Source: Algihabitans albus (GTDB lineage: Bacteria > Pseudomonadota > Alphaproteobacteria > Kiloniellales > DSM-21159). From it: DNA of 64,000 bases. Both the position numbers and the translations under genes were made by a program. The DNA lies in contig NZ_QXNY01000002.1 of NCBI RefSeq assembly GCF_003572205.1, forward strand, positions 372,001 to 436,000, written 5' to 3'. Below, piece by piece: positions 28,353 through 38,843 of this stretch. The notes under the pieces were generated by a model. The model did not search any database and was not told the origin of the DNA. It was given only the letters and a program-made list of their open reading frames with translations. How positions within the stretch are numbered: position 1 is the stretch's first letter; the number at the start of each line of letters is the position of its first letter.

Positions 28353-29228
28353 TCACTGCCTGTGATCGAGGTCGAGGCCGATCAGGAAGAGGGCCGCCTC
28401 GTCGCAGGCCGCGACAACCCCTTGTCGTTCGACCACCAAGGTAGCTCCGGCTTGAACCGCAAGCCCCCGCAGACCGGCGGACTTGGCGCGTTCGACCGTT
28501 TCGAGGCCGATGGTGGGCAGATCGACCCGCGTTTCCTGGCCCGGCTTCGCAGTCTTGATCAAGACCCCGCCGGGTCCGTCGCGGCGCAGCTCTGCGGCTC
28601 TACGCAGCAGCGCGTCGGTGCCTTCGATCGCTTCGACTCCGAGAACGAGGCCTTGCTGGACCACGGCCGCCTGGCCGACGTCCAGCCGGCCGAGCGCCTG
28701 GACGATCTCCAGGCCTCGCGCGATATCGGCGTCCGCTTGGGCATCGGGTCGATGTCGTCCGTAGACGCCCGCCGCGATCAGCAGGTCGCCGAGGATGTCC
28801 TGCACGGCGATCACCCGAAAGCCCTCCTCTTCCTCCAGCGCGCGAACGACGGCGCCCAGCAGGCCATCGTCACCGAAGGCGCGACGCCCGACCTGCGCGA
28901 CGAACTTCGCTGCGCGCGCATCGAGGCGCAGCTTGAGCAGGCTCGGGCGCCGAATGGGACCCGCCAGAACCAGTTCCTCGACCTTCTCGCCGCGCAATCG
29001 CTCGAGGGCTTCGCCGGCATGGCCGAGATGTGTCCAGAGCGAAGGCGCCGCCTCCGCCGTCGCCGTATCGGTCTGACCGTGAAAGGCGATCACGAAGACT
29101 TCGCGGCCCTGGGCGCGGGCTGCTGCGATCAGGCGGCGCGGAAGCGCGCCTCCGCCGGCGAGCACGCCAAGCTTCGGCAGTTCGGTAGTCGCGGCTGCAT
29201 CGTCGAGCTTGCGAACGTCAATGCCCAT
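28353..29228 (-). CDS. lpxI: UDP-2,3-diacylglucosamine diphosphatase LpxI
   Basis: This 291-residue protein (DUF1009 family) hydrolyses UDP-2,3-diacylglucosamine to lipid X, replacing LpxH in alphaproteobacteria. The N-terminal GVLAGGGALPRRLIAAA and the C-terminal IKTAKPGQETRVDLPTIG regions are diagnostic. I place the start at the ATG at 29228, which overlaps the lpxA end by 11 nt. Longer upstream readings fall inside lpxA. Its position between lpxA and lpxB matches its step in the pathway. Confidence 0.94.
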   Translation of the reverse strand: MGIDVRKLDDAAATTELPKLGVLAGGGALPRRLIAAARAQGREVFVIAFHGQTDTATAEAAPSLWTHLGHAGEALERLRGEKVEELVLAGPIRRPSLLKLRLDARAAKFVAQVGRRAFGDDGLLGAVVRALEEEEGFRVIAVQDILGDLLIAAGVYGRHRPDAQADADIARGLEIVQALGRLDVGQAAVVQQGLVLGVEAIEGTDALLRRAAELRRDGPGGVLIKTAKPGQETRVDLPTIGLETVERAKSAGLRGLAVQAGATLVVERQGVVAACDEAALFLIGLDLDHRQ

Positions 29229-30036
29229 GGCCCGGCTTCGGTCGACAAAGGGGCCGCGACGAGTCCTGGCGCACGAACTCGACGATTGCCTGGACCACGT
29301 CGTTGGTGTCGTGTTCCTCGGCCACCTGCCCGATCCGCTCTGCCAAAGTTCCTTCGCTTGCAAAAAGCTGCTGATAAGCCGCCATCAAACCCTGGATCGC
29401 AGTTTTGTCGAAGCCCCGGCGCCTCATCCCGATGATATTCACTCCCGACAGGCGCGCGCGCTCGCCCATCGCCAGTCCGTAGGGGATGACGTCGTGTTCG
29501 ATGCCCGACATGCCGCCGATCATCGCGTGAGCGCCGATCCTCACGAACTGGTGGACCGCCGAAAGTCCTCCGATGGTGGCGTGATCTCCGACGTGGACGT
29601 GCCCGGCCAGTGTCGCGTTGTTGGCCAGAATGACCCTGTCGCCGATCTTGCAGTCGTGGGCGACGTGCGCGCCGACCATGAAGAGGCAGCCGCTCCCGAC
29701 TTGCGTCAGCATGCCCCCACCCTCGGTGCCGGGGTTCATGGTGACATGTTCGCGGATCATGCAGTCGCTGCCGATCGAGAGCGCGGAGGTCTCGCCGTCG
29801 TACTTCAGGTCTTGCGGCCGGTGGCCGATGGAGGCGAAGGGAAAGATCTGAGTGCGCGGCCCGACGGTCGTGCGTCCCTCGACAACCACATGACTGTGTA
29901 GGACGACCTCGTCGTCCAGGGTCACTTCGCCGCCGACCACGCAGTAGGGGCCGATGCGGACCCCTGACCCTAGCCGCGCGGAGGGATCGACGATGGCAGT
30001 CGCGTGAACGCCGGACGTCTCTACCGAGGACATCAA
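29218..30036 (-). CDS. lpxA: UDP-N-acetylglucosamine acyltransferase
   Basis: This 272-residue left-handed beta-helix enzyme transfers a 3-hydroxyacyl chain from ACP to UDP-GlcNAc, the first step of lipid A synthesis. Hexapeptide repeats run through the N-terminal two thirds. The catalytic histidine region reads [12 protein letters not shown], and [12 protein letters not shown] and GLNxxG-like [12 protein letters not shown] follow. The start overlaps the fabZ stop (ATGA). Confidence 0.95.
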   Translation of the reverse strand: MMSSVETSGVHATAIVDPSARLGSGVRIGPYCVVGGEVTLDDEVVLHSHVVVEGRTTVGPRTQIFPFASIGHRPQDLKYDGETSALSIGSDCMIREHVTMNPGTEGGGMLTQVGSGCLFMVGAHVAHDCKIGDRVILANNATLAGHVHVGDHATIGGLSAVHQFVRIGAHAMIGGMSGIEHDVIPYGLAMGERARLSGVNIIGMRRRGFDKTAIQGLMAAYQQLFASEGTLAERIGQVAEEHDTNDVVQAIVEFVRQDSSRPLCRPKPGHGH

Positions 30037-30506
30037 TCGTCCATGATCATGGCGGTGAAGGTCGCCTCGGCCACCAGCGTTCCCTCGACCTTGGCTTCGC
30101 CGGAGAACTTCCAGACCGGTCCCCGGTTTTTCAGCTTGGTCACATGTACCAGCAGCTGGTCCCCGGGTACGACCGGCTTGCGGAAGCGAGCGCTGTCGAC
30201 GGTCATGAAATAGACCAGTTTCCCGGCAGCCGCCCCTTCCAGGGTCTCGACCACCAGCACGGCAGCGGTCTGCGCCATGGACTCGACGATCAGAACGCCG
30301 GGCATGACCGGCTGCCGTGGGAAATGGCCCTGAAAGTGCGGCTCGTTGATCGAGACGTTCTTGATACCGACTGCACTGTGATCGAGGTGAATATCGACCA
30401 CGCGGTCGATCATCAGGAAGGGGTAGCGATGCGGGATCATCTGCATCACCGCCATGATATCGGCGGCACCGGCCTCCCTGGCGAGGGTCGCTGCGTCTTC
30501 GGCCAT
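30033..30506 (-). CDS. fabZ: 3-hydroxyacyl-ACP dehydratase
   Basis: This 157-residue hot-dog-fold enzyme dehydrates 3-hydroxyacyl-ACP in fatty acid elongation and competes with LpxA/LpxD for substrate. The catalytic histidine is in [13 protein letters not shown] and the glutamate in [12 protein letters not shown]. The start is the ATG at 30506, 2 nt after the lpxD stop. An in-frame ATG 13 codons earlier lies inside lpxD and is less likely. Confidence 0.95.
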   Translation of the reverse strand: MAEDAATLAREAGAADIMAVMQMIPHRYPFLMIDRVVDIHLDHSAVGIKNVSINEPHFQGHFPRQPVMPGVLIVESMAQTAAVLVVETLEGAAAGKLVYFMTVDSARFRKPVVPGDQLLVHVTKLKNRGPVWKFSGEAKVEGTLVAEATFTAMIMDD

Positions 30507-30508
30507 CC

Positions 30509-31534
30509 CTATTTCTTTTCCATGTTCTTCAATTGGCGCTTCCAAAGCGTGACCAGCCGGAAAAAATCCTTCAACGGCATTGCCGGCAGGCCACCGTAAG
30601 TCTCACCCGGCGGAATGTCGTGCATCAAACCGGACTTGGCGGCCAACTGTGCCTTGGCGTGAAGGGTCAGATGCCCCCCCACGCCGCCTTGCGCGGCGAT
30701 CATGACGAAATCATCCAGCTTCGAAGAGCCGGCGATCCCCGACTGCGCAACGAGAACGCAGCCCCGACCGAGGCGCACGTTGTGCCCCAATTGCACCAGA
30801 TTATCAATCTTGCAGCCGTCGCCAATGACCGTGTCCGGCCCGGCGCCGCGGTCGATCGTGGCATTAGCCCCGATCTCCACGCCGTCCCCGACCTGTACGC
30901 AGCCGAGTTGAGGCACGTCTACGTAGCCGTTCGGGTCGATGGCGAAACCGAAGCCGCGGTTTCCGATCCGCGCGCCGGCATGGATCAGGCAGTTCCGGCC
31001 AATCGAACAGTGCGAAAGGCTGGCGCCGTGCATCACCTCGGTCCCGGCACCGATGGACACGCCGGAGTCGACAACGACCTGTGCATGCAGACAGACGCCG
31101 GCGCCGAGATCGACATTCGGCCCGACGATGGCATAGGGGCCGATCCGGACATCGGCACCGAGGGTCGCCGTGTCATCGACGATCGCCGTGGAATGAACTC
31201 CGCCTTCGCGCGTGGGCCTGGGATAGAAGGCACCGGCGACCCGCGCGTAAGCCTTGTAGGGCTGTGGCGTGATAAGCAGAGCCATGCCTTGAGGCGCTCG
31301 TGCAGCGAAATCGGGATGCACGATGCAGGCGCCGGCCCGCGACGCCTCGAAGACCTTCACGTAGCGGCGGTTGTCGAGGAAAGAGAGGTCCTCCGGCCCG
31401 GCCGTATCGAGTGGGGCCACGTCGCTGACTTCGAGGGCTGGATCGGCTGCGCCGCCGAGCTCGGCGTCCGCGATCTCGGCCAGACGATCCATACGAAAGG
31501 GTCCGACGTTCGTGAAAAAGCGCGGATCGGCCAT
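30509..31534 (-). CDS. lpxD: UDP-3-O-acylglucosamine N-acyltransferase
   Basis: This 341-residue enzyme adds the second 3-hydroxyacyl chain in lipid A synthesis. It has an N-terminal uridine-binding domain (about residues 1-100) followed by a hexapeptide-repeat beta helix, in which [20 protein letters not shown] carries the catalytic histidine, and a short C-terminal helix ([16 protein letters not shown]). It lies downstream of bamA; the skp/ompH gene often found between them is missing here. Confidence 0.95.
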   Translation of the reverse strand: MADPRFFTNVGPFRMDRLAEIADAELGGAADPALEVSDVAPLDTAGPEDLSFLDNRRYVKVFEASRAGACIVHPDFAARAPQGMALLITPQPYKAYARVAGAFYPRPTREGGVHSTAIVDDTATLGADVRIGPYAIVGPNVDLGAGVCLHAQVVVDSGVSIGAGTEVMHGASLSHCSIGRNCLIHAGARIGNRGFGFAIDPNGYVDVPQLGCVQVGDGVEIGANATIDRGAGPDTVIGDGCKIDNLVQLGHNVRLGRGCVLVAQSGIAGSSKLDDFVMIAAQGGVGGHLTLHAKAQLAAKSGLMHDIPPGETYGGLPAMPLKDFFRLVTLWKRQLKNMEKK

Positions 31535-31747
31535 AAATCATGTCTCGGTGAGGTTGGTGCGGCGACTCGCCTGCACTTCGGAGGTAGATGGAGCCTAGAG
31601 CAGATCTTGGCTCAAGGGAATCGGTGCGCGGCTCATGAGGTCCGCGGACTGTGGCGCCTCGGCACGCCGACAGCCGCGCAAGCCAAAGAGAATACGAAGC
31701 CAAGCGTATAGGAAGCCAAGGAACACCCCCGAGCCAATCCGCCAGGG

Positions 31748-34042
31748 TTAGAACTGAGTCCCGAAGCTGAAGCTCAGGAGCTGCTCCTCGTCGAAGTCTT
31801 CCTTGACGATTGGAAAGCCGATATCGAGGCGCAGCGGCCCGAAAGGAGAGCGCCAAGAAATACCTGGCCCGACACTGACACGCGGGGCGGCTGAGTTTTC
31901 GACGAAGTCCTCGTCGCTGTCCGCGTCGAAGCTGGCACCGATATCGGTGAACAGGCGTCCGCGGATTTCGAATTCCTCCGGCAGCCCCAGCGGGAAGGAA
32001 AGCTCGACGGTTCCCTTGTAGTAGGTGTTACCGCCGAGTGCGTCGTCGGCCTCGACGTCGCGCGGACCGGCACCGCCCGGCTCGAACCCGCGGAAGGTTT
32101 CGCCGCCAATGAAAAAGCGATCCGCGATCCTTGTGTCTTCGCCGATGCCGAACATGTAGCCGAACTCGCCGCCGAACCTGAGTGTCATGCTCTCCAGAAC
32201 CGGGACGTAGTAATCGCCTTCAAGCGTGTTGCGCAGAAAGGAGACGTCGCCGCCGAGGCCCGCGACCTCGTTCGACAGCCGGAGACGGTAGCCTTCGCGG
32301 GTGTCGAAGCGGTTATCCCGCCGATCCCATGTCAGGTCCTGGCCGACGATGGAGCGCAGGGTATCGCCTTCCTCCGACCGGATCAGGATCGAGGCATCAT
32401 CGTCCACATCGGAGATTTCCTGGCGCTCCAGCCGGTAGCGCACGACGTGGCGCGTGTGTTCGGTCAGATCGTAACCCGCGCGCAGACCGAAGCCGATTCG
32501 CTGCTGGTCGAAATCGCTCTCTTCGAACTCTCGAGTGACGCGAAACACGTCGAAGCCGGCGGCGATCGGGCGATCGAGAAAGTACGGTTCGGTAAAGCTC
32601 AGATCGATCTGGGATGAGGAACCGGACAAGGTGAAGCCCAGGCGAAGATCCTGGCCTCGCCCGAGCAGATTGCGTTCGCGGAGCTGGATGTTGCCGAGCG
32701 GCCCCGCAGAGGTCGAGATACCGGCACCGATGGTTATTTCACCCGTCGACTGCTCCTCCACCTCGACCTTCATGACGCTGCGGTCGGGGGCGCTGCCGGG
32801 CTCCTGCTGGACATTGACCGAGCGGAAGAAACCGAGGTTCTCGATGCGCTGACGGGACCGGCGCAGCTTCGATGCATTGAAGGCGTCGCCCTCGACCAGA
32901 CGGAACTCACGCCGGATCACCCTGTCCAGGGTGCGCGTATTGCCCTGGATATCGATGCGTTCAACGAAGACCTTTGGGCCTTCCTGAATATCGTAGGTGA
33001 TTCCGATGGTCAGGTTCTCGCGGTCCCGACGGGTACGGGGGCGAATATCGACGAAGGCATAGCCGAGGTTGCCGACGACGTCGGTCAGAGTGTCGACGTC
33101 CGCCTCGACCGCCGTCGCGTCATAGACGTCGCCCGGTTCGGCCTGCAGTTCGCCGCGAAGCTGCTCGACATTCAGATCTTTCAGCGTGGTGGTGAGGTCG
33201 ACCTCGCCGAAGTCGTAACGCGGGCCTTCGTCCATGGTGAAGGTGACGATGAAGCCGCTGCGGTCGTCGTCCAGTTCGGCGACCACTGAGAGGACGCGGA
33301 AGTCCGCGTAGCCTTCCGAAAGATAGAAGCGGCGCAGCAGCTCCCGGTCGAAGTTCAGACGATCCGGGTCATAGGTGTCGTCGGTGGAGAGAAACCGGTA
33401 CCAGGCCGACTCCGTCGTGGAGATCTCGCTGCGCAGGCTGCCGTCGGAGAAGGCGCGGTTGCCGATGAAGTTGACGGATTTGATGCCCGTCACCTCCCCT
33501 TCGTTGATCTCGAACACCAGGTCGACGCGGTTTTGCGGCAGCTCGATGATCTTCGGTTCGACCCGCGCGGCGAAGCGGCCGTTCCTGCGATAGAGGTCCA
33601 ACATGCGTTGGACATCGTTCTGGACGCGGGTGCGCGTGTAGACGACGCGGGGGCGGAGTTCGACCTCGCCCTCCAGTTCGCCGTCTTCGATCGCGTCGTT
33701 CCCCTCGAAAGCGATCCGGTTGATGATCGGATTCTCGACGACGTCGACAACCAGGGTATTGCCTTCGCGCCGCAGCGTGACGTCGGCAAACAGGCCCGTG
33801 TCGAAGATGGCTTTCAACGACTCGTCGAGCCGCAAGGGATCAAACTGATCGCCGGGGTCGACCAGCATGTAGGACCGCACGGTTTGCGGGTCGATTCGCT
33901 GTGCGCCCTCGATCCGGATCTCCTCGATCAAGCCGCCCTGCATGATCGACTGGGCCATCGCCGGTGAACTCGCCAGGGGATTCAGCGAAAAGGCCGCGAT
34001 TGCCAGGAACAGGCCGCAAAAAACCGGTCTCAAAGCGCGCAA
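31748..34042 (-). CDS. bamA: Outer membrane protein assembly factor BamA
   Basis: BamA folds and inserts beta-barrel proteins into the outer membrane. A signal peptide (about 30 residues ending SPAMAQ) is followed by five POTRA domains to about residue 395 and a 16-strand barrel ending in SFSFGTQF, with the terminal Phe expected for an outer-membrane protein. I propose the TTG at 34042 as start, because AGGGGAG lies 5 nt upstream and it puts the signal peptide at the N-terminus; this gives 764 residues. An ATG at 34162 would add 40 basic residues before the signal peptide. The gene follows rseP and precedes lpxD. Confidence 0.93.
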   Translation of the reverse strand: MRALRPVFCGLFLAIAAFSLNPLASSPAMAQSIMQGGLIEEIRIEGAQRIDPQTVRSYMLVDPGDQFDPLRLDESLKAIFDTGLFADVTLRREGNTLVVDVVENPIINRIAFEGNDAIEDGELEGEVELRPRVVYTRTRVQNDVQRMLDLYRRNGRFAARVEPKIIELPQNRVDLVFEINEGEVTGIKSVNFIGNRAFSDGSLRSEISTTESAWYRFLSTDDTYDPDRLNFDRELLRRFYLSEGYADFRVLSVVAELDDDRSGFIVTFTMDEGPRYDFGEVDLTTTLKDLNVEQLRGELQAEPGDVYDATAVEADVDTLTDVVGNLGYAFVDIRPRTRRDRENLTIGITYDIQEGPKVFVERIDIQGNTRTLDRVIRREFRLVEGDAFNASKLRRSRQRIENLGFFRSVNVQQEPGSAPDRSVMKVEVEEQSTGEITIGAGISTSAGPLGNIQLRERNLLGRGQDLRLGFTLSGSSSQIDLSFTEPYFLDRPIAAGFDVFRVTREFEESDFDQQRIGFGLRAGYDLTEHTRHVVRYRLERQEISDVDDDASILIRSEEGDTLRSIVGQDLTWDRRDNRFDTREGYRLRLSNEVAGLGGDVSFLRNTLEGDYYVPVLESMTLRFGGEFGYMFGIGEDTRIADRFFIGGETFRGFEPGGAGPRDVEADDALGGNTYYKGTVELSFPLGLPEEFEIRGRLFTDIGASFDADSDEDFVENSAAPRVSVGPGISWRSPFGPLRLDIGFPIVKEDFDEEQLLSFSFGTQF

Positions 34043-34170
34043 AAGAACTCCCCTAACTCTTCCCGGACAGCGCGTTTCCACGACTGTGCGTCCCTGGCTC
34101 GCTCGGCAGGCATGCTTGAGCACGGCGAACGCGCGGGCATGCTCGGGCCACGATCCCCGCACCCCATCAA

Positions 34171-35340
34171 TCAGAACACGTTTAAGCGGCTGAGATCGTT
34201 AAAGGTTACGAAGAGCATCAGGGTCAATACCAGAGCCAGGCCGATGCGGAAACCGTATTCCTGAGCCCGCTCACCAAGTGGCCGTCCACGCAGTCCTTCG
34301 ATGGCGTAAAACAGCAGATGCCCGCCATCGAGCATCGGCACCGGGAAGAGATTGATCAGGCCGAGATTGATGGACAGCACCGCCATGAAGGAGATCACGG
34401 CGACCAGTCCGAACTCGGCGACTCGGCCCGACATCTCCCCGATCATGATCGGGCCGCCGAGTTCATCCGCACTGCGATTGCCGGTGATCATCTGACCGAC
34501 GTAACGCAAGGTACCCCAGGTCAGGGAGCCGGTTTCCTCGGCCGCGCGCCAGACCGCGGTTACCGGGTCGTGGCGCACCATCTCCGTTCCGCTCGCCGCG
34601 ATCCCCAGCAGAGCGCGTTCCATCGTGTTGCCGAAGTTGTCCGTGGTCTCGACGATGCGCGGCGCAACCGTCAGCACTTGCTCCGCGCCGTCGCGTTGCA
34701 AGGTAACCTGCAGCGGTTCCGCCAGATTCAACTGAACCACGCGCTGAATCTGCTCGAATCGCTCGATGCCGGTGCCGTTTATGGCCAGGAAGCGGTCACC
34801 GGGCTGGATTCCCGCCTCCGCCGCCGCGCTGTTCTCCACCACTTCGCCAACCACCGGCGGCGTGGTGCGTTGCCCTTCCGTCGCGAAAAGCAGGGCCAGG
34901 GCGACGATGGCGAAGAGGAAGTTCGCGGCCGGGCCGGCCGCCACGATCGCCGTGCGCTGCCTCAAGGACTTGTGATGGAAGGAGACGGCGCGCTCCTCGG
35001 GCGTCAGGGGTCTGGCCTGACCGCTCGCCCAGTCGCCGGTTTCCTCACCAGTCTCCAGCTCGCCGCCCGCTGCAGCACTGCTGGGCGGACGCGACGTTAC
35101 ATCGGCATCGCCGAACATCTTCACATAGCCGCCGAGCGGCAGAGCGCAGACTTTCCAACGCGTGCCTGACTTTGCCGTCCAGCCGAAAAGCTCCGGTCCG
35201 AAACCGATGGCAAAAGCCTCGACCCGCACCCCGCAGCGCCGTGCGACCCAGTAGTGCCCCAGCTCGTGCACGAAGACCAGAATGCTCAGAATCACTATGA
35301 AAGGAATAGCGTAACTAGTTATGAAACCAATGATATCCAT
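34171..35340 (-). CDS. rseP: Site-2 intramembrane zinc metalloprotease RseP
   Basis: This 389-residue inner-membrane protease cleaves transmembrane segments of anti-sigma factors and signal-peptide remnants. The zinc motif HELGH is at residues 25-29 in the first helix and the third ligand is in NLFPVPMLDGG. A single PDZ domain lies between (about residues 130-215, VVGEVVENSAAAEAGIQPGD). An acidic linker near residues 85-110 is not conserved in the family. It is first in the rseP-bamA-lpxD-fabZ-lpxA-lpxI-lpxB run. Confidence 0.95.
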   Translation of the reverse strand: MDIIGFITSYAIPFIVILSILVFVHELGHYWVARRCGVRVEAFAIGFGPELFGWTAKSGTRWKVCALPLGGYVKMFGDADVTSRPPSSAAAGGELETGEETGDWASGQARPLTPEERAVSFHHKSLRQRTAIVAAGPAANFLFAIVALALLFATEGQRTTPPVVGEVVENSAAAEAGIQPGDRFLAINGTGIERFEQIQRVVQLNLAEPLQVTLQRDGAEQVLTVAPRIVETTDNFGNTMERALLGIAASGTEMVRHDPVTAVWRAAEETGSLTWGTLRYVGQMITGNRSADELGGPIMIGEMSGRVAEFGLVAVISFMAVLSINLGLINLFPVPMLDGGHLLFYAIEGLRGRPLGERAQEYGFRIGLALVLTLMLFVTFNDLSRLNVF

Positions 35341-35387
35341 GATCGTATCGTCTCGTCTGCGCTGCTACGCCAAGATCCGGCGCGCAC

Positions 35388-35417
35388 GTTATAGCACCTG
35401 TCGCCGCGCGCCGTGAA
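35388..35417 (-). promoter_or_regulatory. Predicted extended -10 promoter for the rseP-bamA-lpx run
   Basis: On the minus strand, TTCACG is followed after 18 nt by TATAAC, preceded by TGC as an extended -10 (35388-35396). The predicted start leaves about 40 nt of leader before the rseP ATG. It suggests the envelope genes can be transcribed separately from the upstream dxr-cdsA genes. Confidence 0.5.
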
Positions 35418-35459
35418 TTTCAAGCTAACCCTATAAAACTTGCTCTAGAGACCGACGGC

Positions 35460-36623
35460 CTATCGAGCCTGCGCCTCTTGCGCCAAACGGCGCGCCTCGT
35501 GGTCCAGGGCCAGGACGCTGTCGAGATCGGGAATGCTGCGTCCCGCCAGGCGCTCCAGGGTCGACTCGACCACGTCGGCAATACCGAGGAAATCGAGCTC
35601 CCGGTTCAGGAAGGCCGCCACCGCGATCTCGTTCGCCGCATTGAGCACGGAGGGAGCCCCCGCCCCCGTCGCCAGCGCTTCGCGCGCCAGCCGCAAGGCC
35701 GGAAAGCGCACTTCGTCCGGGGCTTCGAAAGTGAGCTGACCGATCTTCCCAAGGTCGAGGCGCTCGACCGGTGCGTGCATCCGCGCCGGCCACGCCAAAC
35801 TATAGGCGATCGGGGTACGCATGTCGGGGGCGCCGAGCTGAGCCAACACCGAGCCGTCGACATAGGCGACCATGGAGTGAACCACCGATTGCGGATGGAC
35901 CAAAACCTCGATCCTGTCGCGGGGTTGGTCGAACAGATAGGCCGCCTCGATGACCTCGAGACCCTTGTTCATCATGGTCGCGGAATCGACGGAGATCTTC
36001 GCACCCATGGACCAGTTGGGATGGGCAACCGCCTGTTCCGGGGTGACGCGTGACATGGCGTCACGCTCCCAACTGCGGAACGGTCCTCCCGAGGCCGTCA
36101 GGATGATCTTCTCCACACCCTCGGGACGGTCGCGGTCCAGCACCTGGAAAATCGCGTTGTGCTCGGAGTCGACCGGCAAGAGCGTGGCGCCCGCGCGCTC
36201 CACCTCGCGCTTGAACAAGGCTCCGGCGCAAACCAAAGTCTCCTTGTTGGCTAGGCCGATTACCGCGCCTCGCCGAACGGCCGCCAGCGTCGGTGCCAGC
36301 CCAGCGGCTCCCACGATCGCGGACATCACGAAATCCGCCGGGCGTTCGGCCGCCTCGACGACCGCCTCGACGCCGGCGGCGGCTTCGACACCGCTGCCAG
36401 ACAGGGCCTGCTTGAGGGTATCGTATGCGGCGGGGTCCGCAACGACGGCAAGTTTGGCCCCAACCGCTTTGGCCGCTTCGGCCAGTTGTTCCGCCGAGCG
36501 ATGGGCCGTCAGCGCTTCCACCTGAAAGCTCTCGGGCGCGCGGCGGACCAAGTCCAGCGTACTCGCGCCGATCGAGCCGGTCGCGCCCAACACCGTCAGA
36601 CTGCGCGGCGCGTCTTGGATCAT
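35460..36623 (-). CDS. dxr: 1-deoxy-D-xylulose 5-phosphate reductoisomerase
   Basis: This 387-residue NADPH-dependent enzyme makes 2-C-methylerythritol 4-phosphate in the non-mevalonate isoprenoid pathway. The NADPH-binding [14 protein letters not shown], the metal and substrate motifs [12 protein letters not shown] and [17 protein letters not shown], and the [10 protein letters not shown] loop are intact. Its start overlaps the cdsA stop by 4 nt. Its product feeds UppS, encoded two genes upstream. Confidence 0.95.
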   Translation of the reverse strand: MIQDAPRSLTVLGATGSIGASTLDLVRRAPESFQVEALTAHRSAEQLAEAAKAVGAKLAVVADPAAYDTLKQALSGSGVEAAAGVEAVVEAAERPADFVMSAIVGAAGLAPTLAAVRRGAVIGLANKETLVCAGALFKREVERAGATLLPVDSEHNAIFQVLDRDRPEGVEKIILTASGGPFRSWERDAMSRVTPEQAVAHPNWSMGAKISVDSATMMNKGLEVIEAAYLFDQPRDRIEVLVHPQSVVHSMVAYVDGSVLAQLGAPDMRTPIAYSLAWPARMHAPVERLDLGKIGQLTFEAPDEVRFPALRLAREALATGAGAPSVLNAANEIAVAAFLNRELDFLGIADVVESTLERLAGRSIPDLDSVLALDHEARRLAQEAQAR

Positions 36624-37426
36624 AACACAACCTCCTTGAGGGCGATGACGGACGCCACCGCCAGTGTACCGCCGATCAGCCCGTCGACCCGATCCAGCAG
36701 TCCGCCGTGACCTGGGATTAGGCCCGAGCTGTCCTTACGATGGAACCGTCGTTTTACGAAGGACTCGAAGAAGTCGCCAATCTGCGCGGCGATCGAGGTC
36801 ACAATCGCGAAAAGCGTCGCCGCGACCAAGTGCTCCGCTCCCGAAAATCTGACCAGAGCCGCGCCGACCGCCCCTGCGGCGATCACCCCTCCAACCCCCC
36901 CGGCCCAGGTCTTGCTCGGACTGACAGCCGGCCAGAGTTTCGGGCCTCTCACGGTACGGCCTACGGCAAAGGCCCCGATGTCCGTGGCCCAGACGACCAG
37001 CACGAGCCATACGATCAGGGCCTGTCCGGTCTCGAGACCGCGCAGCCACTGAAAGGCGAGCAAGGGCACGGCGACATAGACCACCCCCAGGCCAAACCAG
37101 CCGAAACTGCCGTCGTCGGCCTCCCGCCTGCGCCGCAGAGCCGCGACGGCGCCAGCAGCCAGTGCACCCAAGACGACCACGGCGAAGGCAGAAGCGATGC
37201 CCAGAGTTGCTCCCACGGCCACCGCGGCGGTGACGGCGAGGATCGAGACGGCTTCGAGCCAGCCAACCGAGCGAGCGCCGCACATGCGTGCCCATTCCCA
37301 GACCATGATACCTGCCGCCATGAACAACAGCAGGTCCGTCCAGGGCGGCCCCAGCCAAAGGAGGACAAGAACAGGGGGGGCAAGAACAAGCGCCGAGAGC
37401 ACCCGCACGGTCAGGGTGCGCGCCAC
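36620..37426 (-). CDS. cdsA: Phosphatidate cytidylyltransferase
   Basis: This polytopic inner-membrane enzyme makes CDP-diacylglycerol from phosphatidate and CTP. The C-terminal CDP-alcohol motif is present as [14 protein letters not shown] and [25 protein letters not shown] choose the GTG at 37426 ([10 protein letters not shown]), 4 nt after the uppS stop, giving 268 residues; an ATG at 37486 would overlap uppS by 56 nt and add poorly conserved residues. The position between uppS and dxr is the usual one. Confidence 0.93.
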   Translation of the reverse strand: MARTLTVRVLSALVLAPPVLVLLWLGPPWTDLLLFMAAGIMVWEWARMCGARSVGWLEAVSILAVTAAVAVGATLGIASAFAVVVLGALAAGAVAALRRRREADDGSFGWFGLGVVYVAVPLLAFQWLRGLETGQALIVWLVLVVWATDIGAFAVGRTVRGPKLWPAVSPSKTWAGGVGGVIAAGAVGAALVRFSGAEHLVAATLFAIVTSIAAQIGDFFESFVKRRFHRKDSSGLIPGHGGLLDRVDGLIGGTLAVASVIALKEVVL

Positions 37427-37430
37427 TGCC

Positions 37431-38243
37431 TCACCGAGAGCCGACCGCAAGACCGTAGCGCCGATCGCGGCGCTGGAACTCCGCAACGGCGGTCTTCAGT
37501 TCCGCGTGCCCGAAGTCCGGCCAAAGGCAGTCGATGAATACCAGTTCGGCGTAGGCGAGCTGCCAAAGCAGGAAGTTGCTGAGCCGCTGCTCCCCGCTCG
37601 TGCGGATCAGAAGATCGGGGTCCGGGATATCCGCCGTCAGCAAGCGCGCAGCAACGGCTTGGGTATCGACGGTCTCGGGATTCAGGCGACCGGCGGCAGC
37701 CTCGCGCGCAATCTCGCGCGCGGCATGGGCGATCTCTTCACGCCCGCTGTAACTCAGCGCCACTGTCATATGCAGACGGTCGTTGCCGGCCGTGCGCTGC
37801 TCGGCATCTTCGATCAGCGACACGATATCGGAGTCGAGCTTGCTGCGGTCGCCGATCACGCGCAGGCGCACGCCCTTTTCATGCATTTCCGCGATCTCGC
37901 TGCGCAGATAGCGGCGCAGCAAGCCCATGAGATCGCTGACTTCGTTCTCCGGCCTGCCCCAGTTCTCCGACGAAAACCCGAAGAGCGTCAGGTATTCGAC
38001 ACCCAGCTCTCCAGCCGCCTCCATGCAGCGGCGGACCGCATCGGCCCCGCGCCTGTGACCGGCGGTGCGCGGAAGGCTGCGGGACGCGGCCCAGCGTCCG
38101 TTGCCGTCCATGATGACGGCGACGTGTCGAGGGACCGCAGGATCGCCGCCTCCGGTGCCGGGGGAAACGGCACGTTCGGGAAGACGGTCCTGCATCGGCT
38201 GTTGCGCGCTGATTGGGGCTTCGGGCATTGCCTCGGCGCTCAC
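37431..38243 (-). CDS. uppS: Undecaprenyl diphosphate synthase (cis-prenyltransferase)
   Basis: This enzyme builds undecaprenyl diphosphate, the lipid carrier for cell-wall and O-antigen units. The catalytic aspartate is D46 in [12 protein letters not shown], and [10 protein letters not shown] and [18 protein letters not shown] are intact. The GTG start at 38243 overlaps the frr stop. An ATG five codons later is an alternative. The N-terminal tail of about 38 residues is longer than usual and unconserved. Confidence 0.94.
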   Translation of the reverse strand: MSAEAMPEAPISAQQPMQDRLPERAVSPGTGGGDPAVPRHVAVIMDGNGRWAASRSLPRTAGHRRGADAVRRCMEAAGELGVEYLTLFGFSSENWGRPENEVSDLMGLLRRYLRSEIAEMHEKGVRLRVIGDRSKLDSDIVSLIEDAEQRTAGNDRLHMTVALSYSGREEIAHAAREIAREAAAGRLNPETVDTQAVAARLLTADIPDPDLLIRTSGEQRLSNFLLWQLAYAELVFIDCLWPDFGHAELKTAVAEFQRRDRRYGLAVGSR

Positions 38244-38797
38244 ACCTGCATGATCTCGGCTTCTTTGGCGGAAAGAGTCTCGTCGATCGCCTTTACGTGC
38301 TCGTCCGTCAGCTTCTGGATGTCGTCGGAGATGCGCCGCTGCTCGTCCTCGGAAATCTCACCGTCCTTCTGCTGATGCTTCAGAGCCTCCATGCCATCGC
38401 GGCGTACGTTGCGAACTGCAACCCGCGCCTGTTCGGCATAGCGGCCGGCGACCTTCGTCAACTCCTGGCGGCGCTCTTCGGACAGCGGTGGAATCGGGAT
38501 CCGGACCATATTGCCGTCGTTGGAGGGGTTGAGGCCGAGACCGGCTTCCCGGATAGCCTTCTCGGCCTTCGACACCATCCCCTTGTCCCAGACCTGAACC
38601 GTCAGCATCCGTGGTTCCGGGACGGAAACGGTTCCGACTTGGTTCAGCGGCATCTGCTGACCGTAGGCTTCGACCATGATCGGCTCGAGCAGACCCGTGG
38701 AGGCGCGGCCGGTGCGCAGCCCCGCGAATTCGCGCTTCAGGGCCTGCAGCGCGCCATCCATGCGTTTGCTAAGATCGCTTATATCGTCCGCGGCCAT
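38240..38797 (-). CDS. frr: Ribosome recycling factor
   Basis: This 185-residue tRNA-shaped protein splits post-termination ribosomes together with EF-G. The family motifs AGLRTGRAS near residue 26, [31 protein letters not shown] and VRNVRRDGM are intact. Its stop overlaps the uppS GTG start, suggesting coupled translation. It follows pyrH by 46 nt. Confidence 0.97.
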   Translation of the reverse strand: MAADDISDLSKRMDGALQALKREFAGLRTGRASTGLLEPIMVEAYGQQMPLNQVGTVSVPEPRMLTVQVWDKGMVSKAEKAIREAGLGLNPSNDGNMVRIPIPPLSEERRQELTKVAGRYAEQARVAVRNVRRDGMEALKHQQKDGEISEDEQRRISDDIQKLTDEHVKAIDETLSAKEAEIMQV

Positions 38798-38843
38798 TGT
38801 CGTTGCCCCCTTGGAGAAACACTACGTCGGGTCTTCTTCGTGA

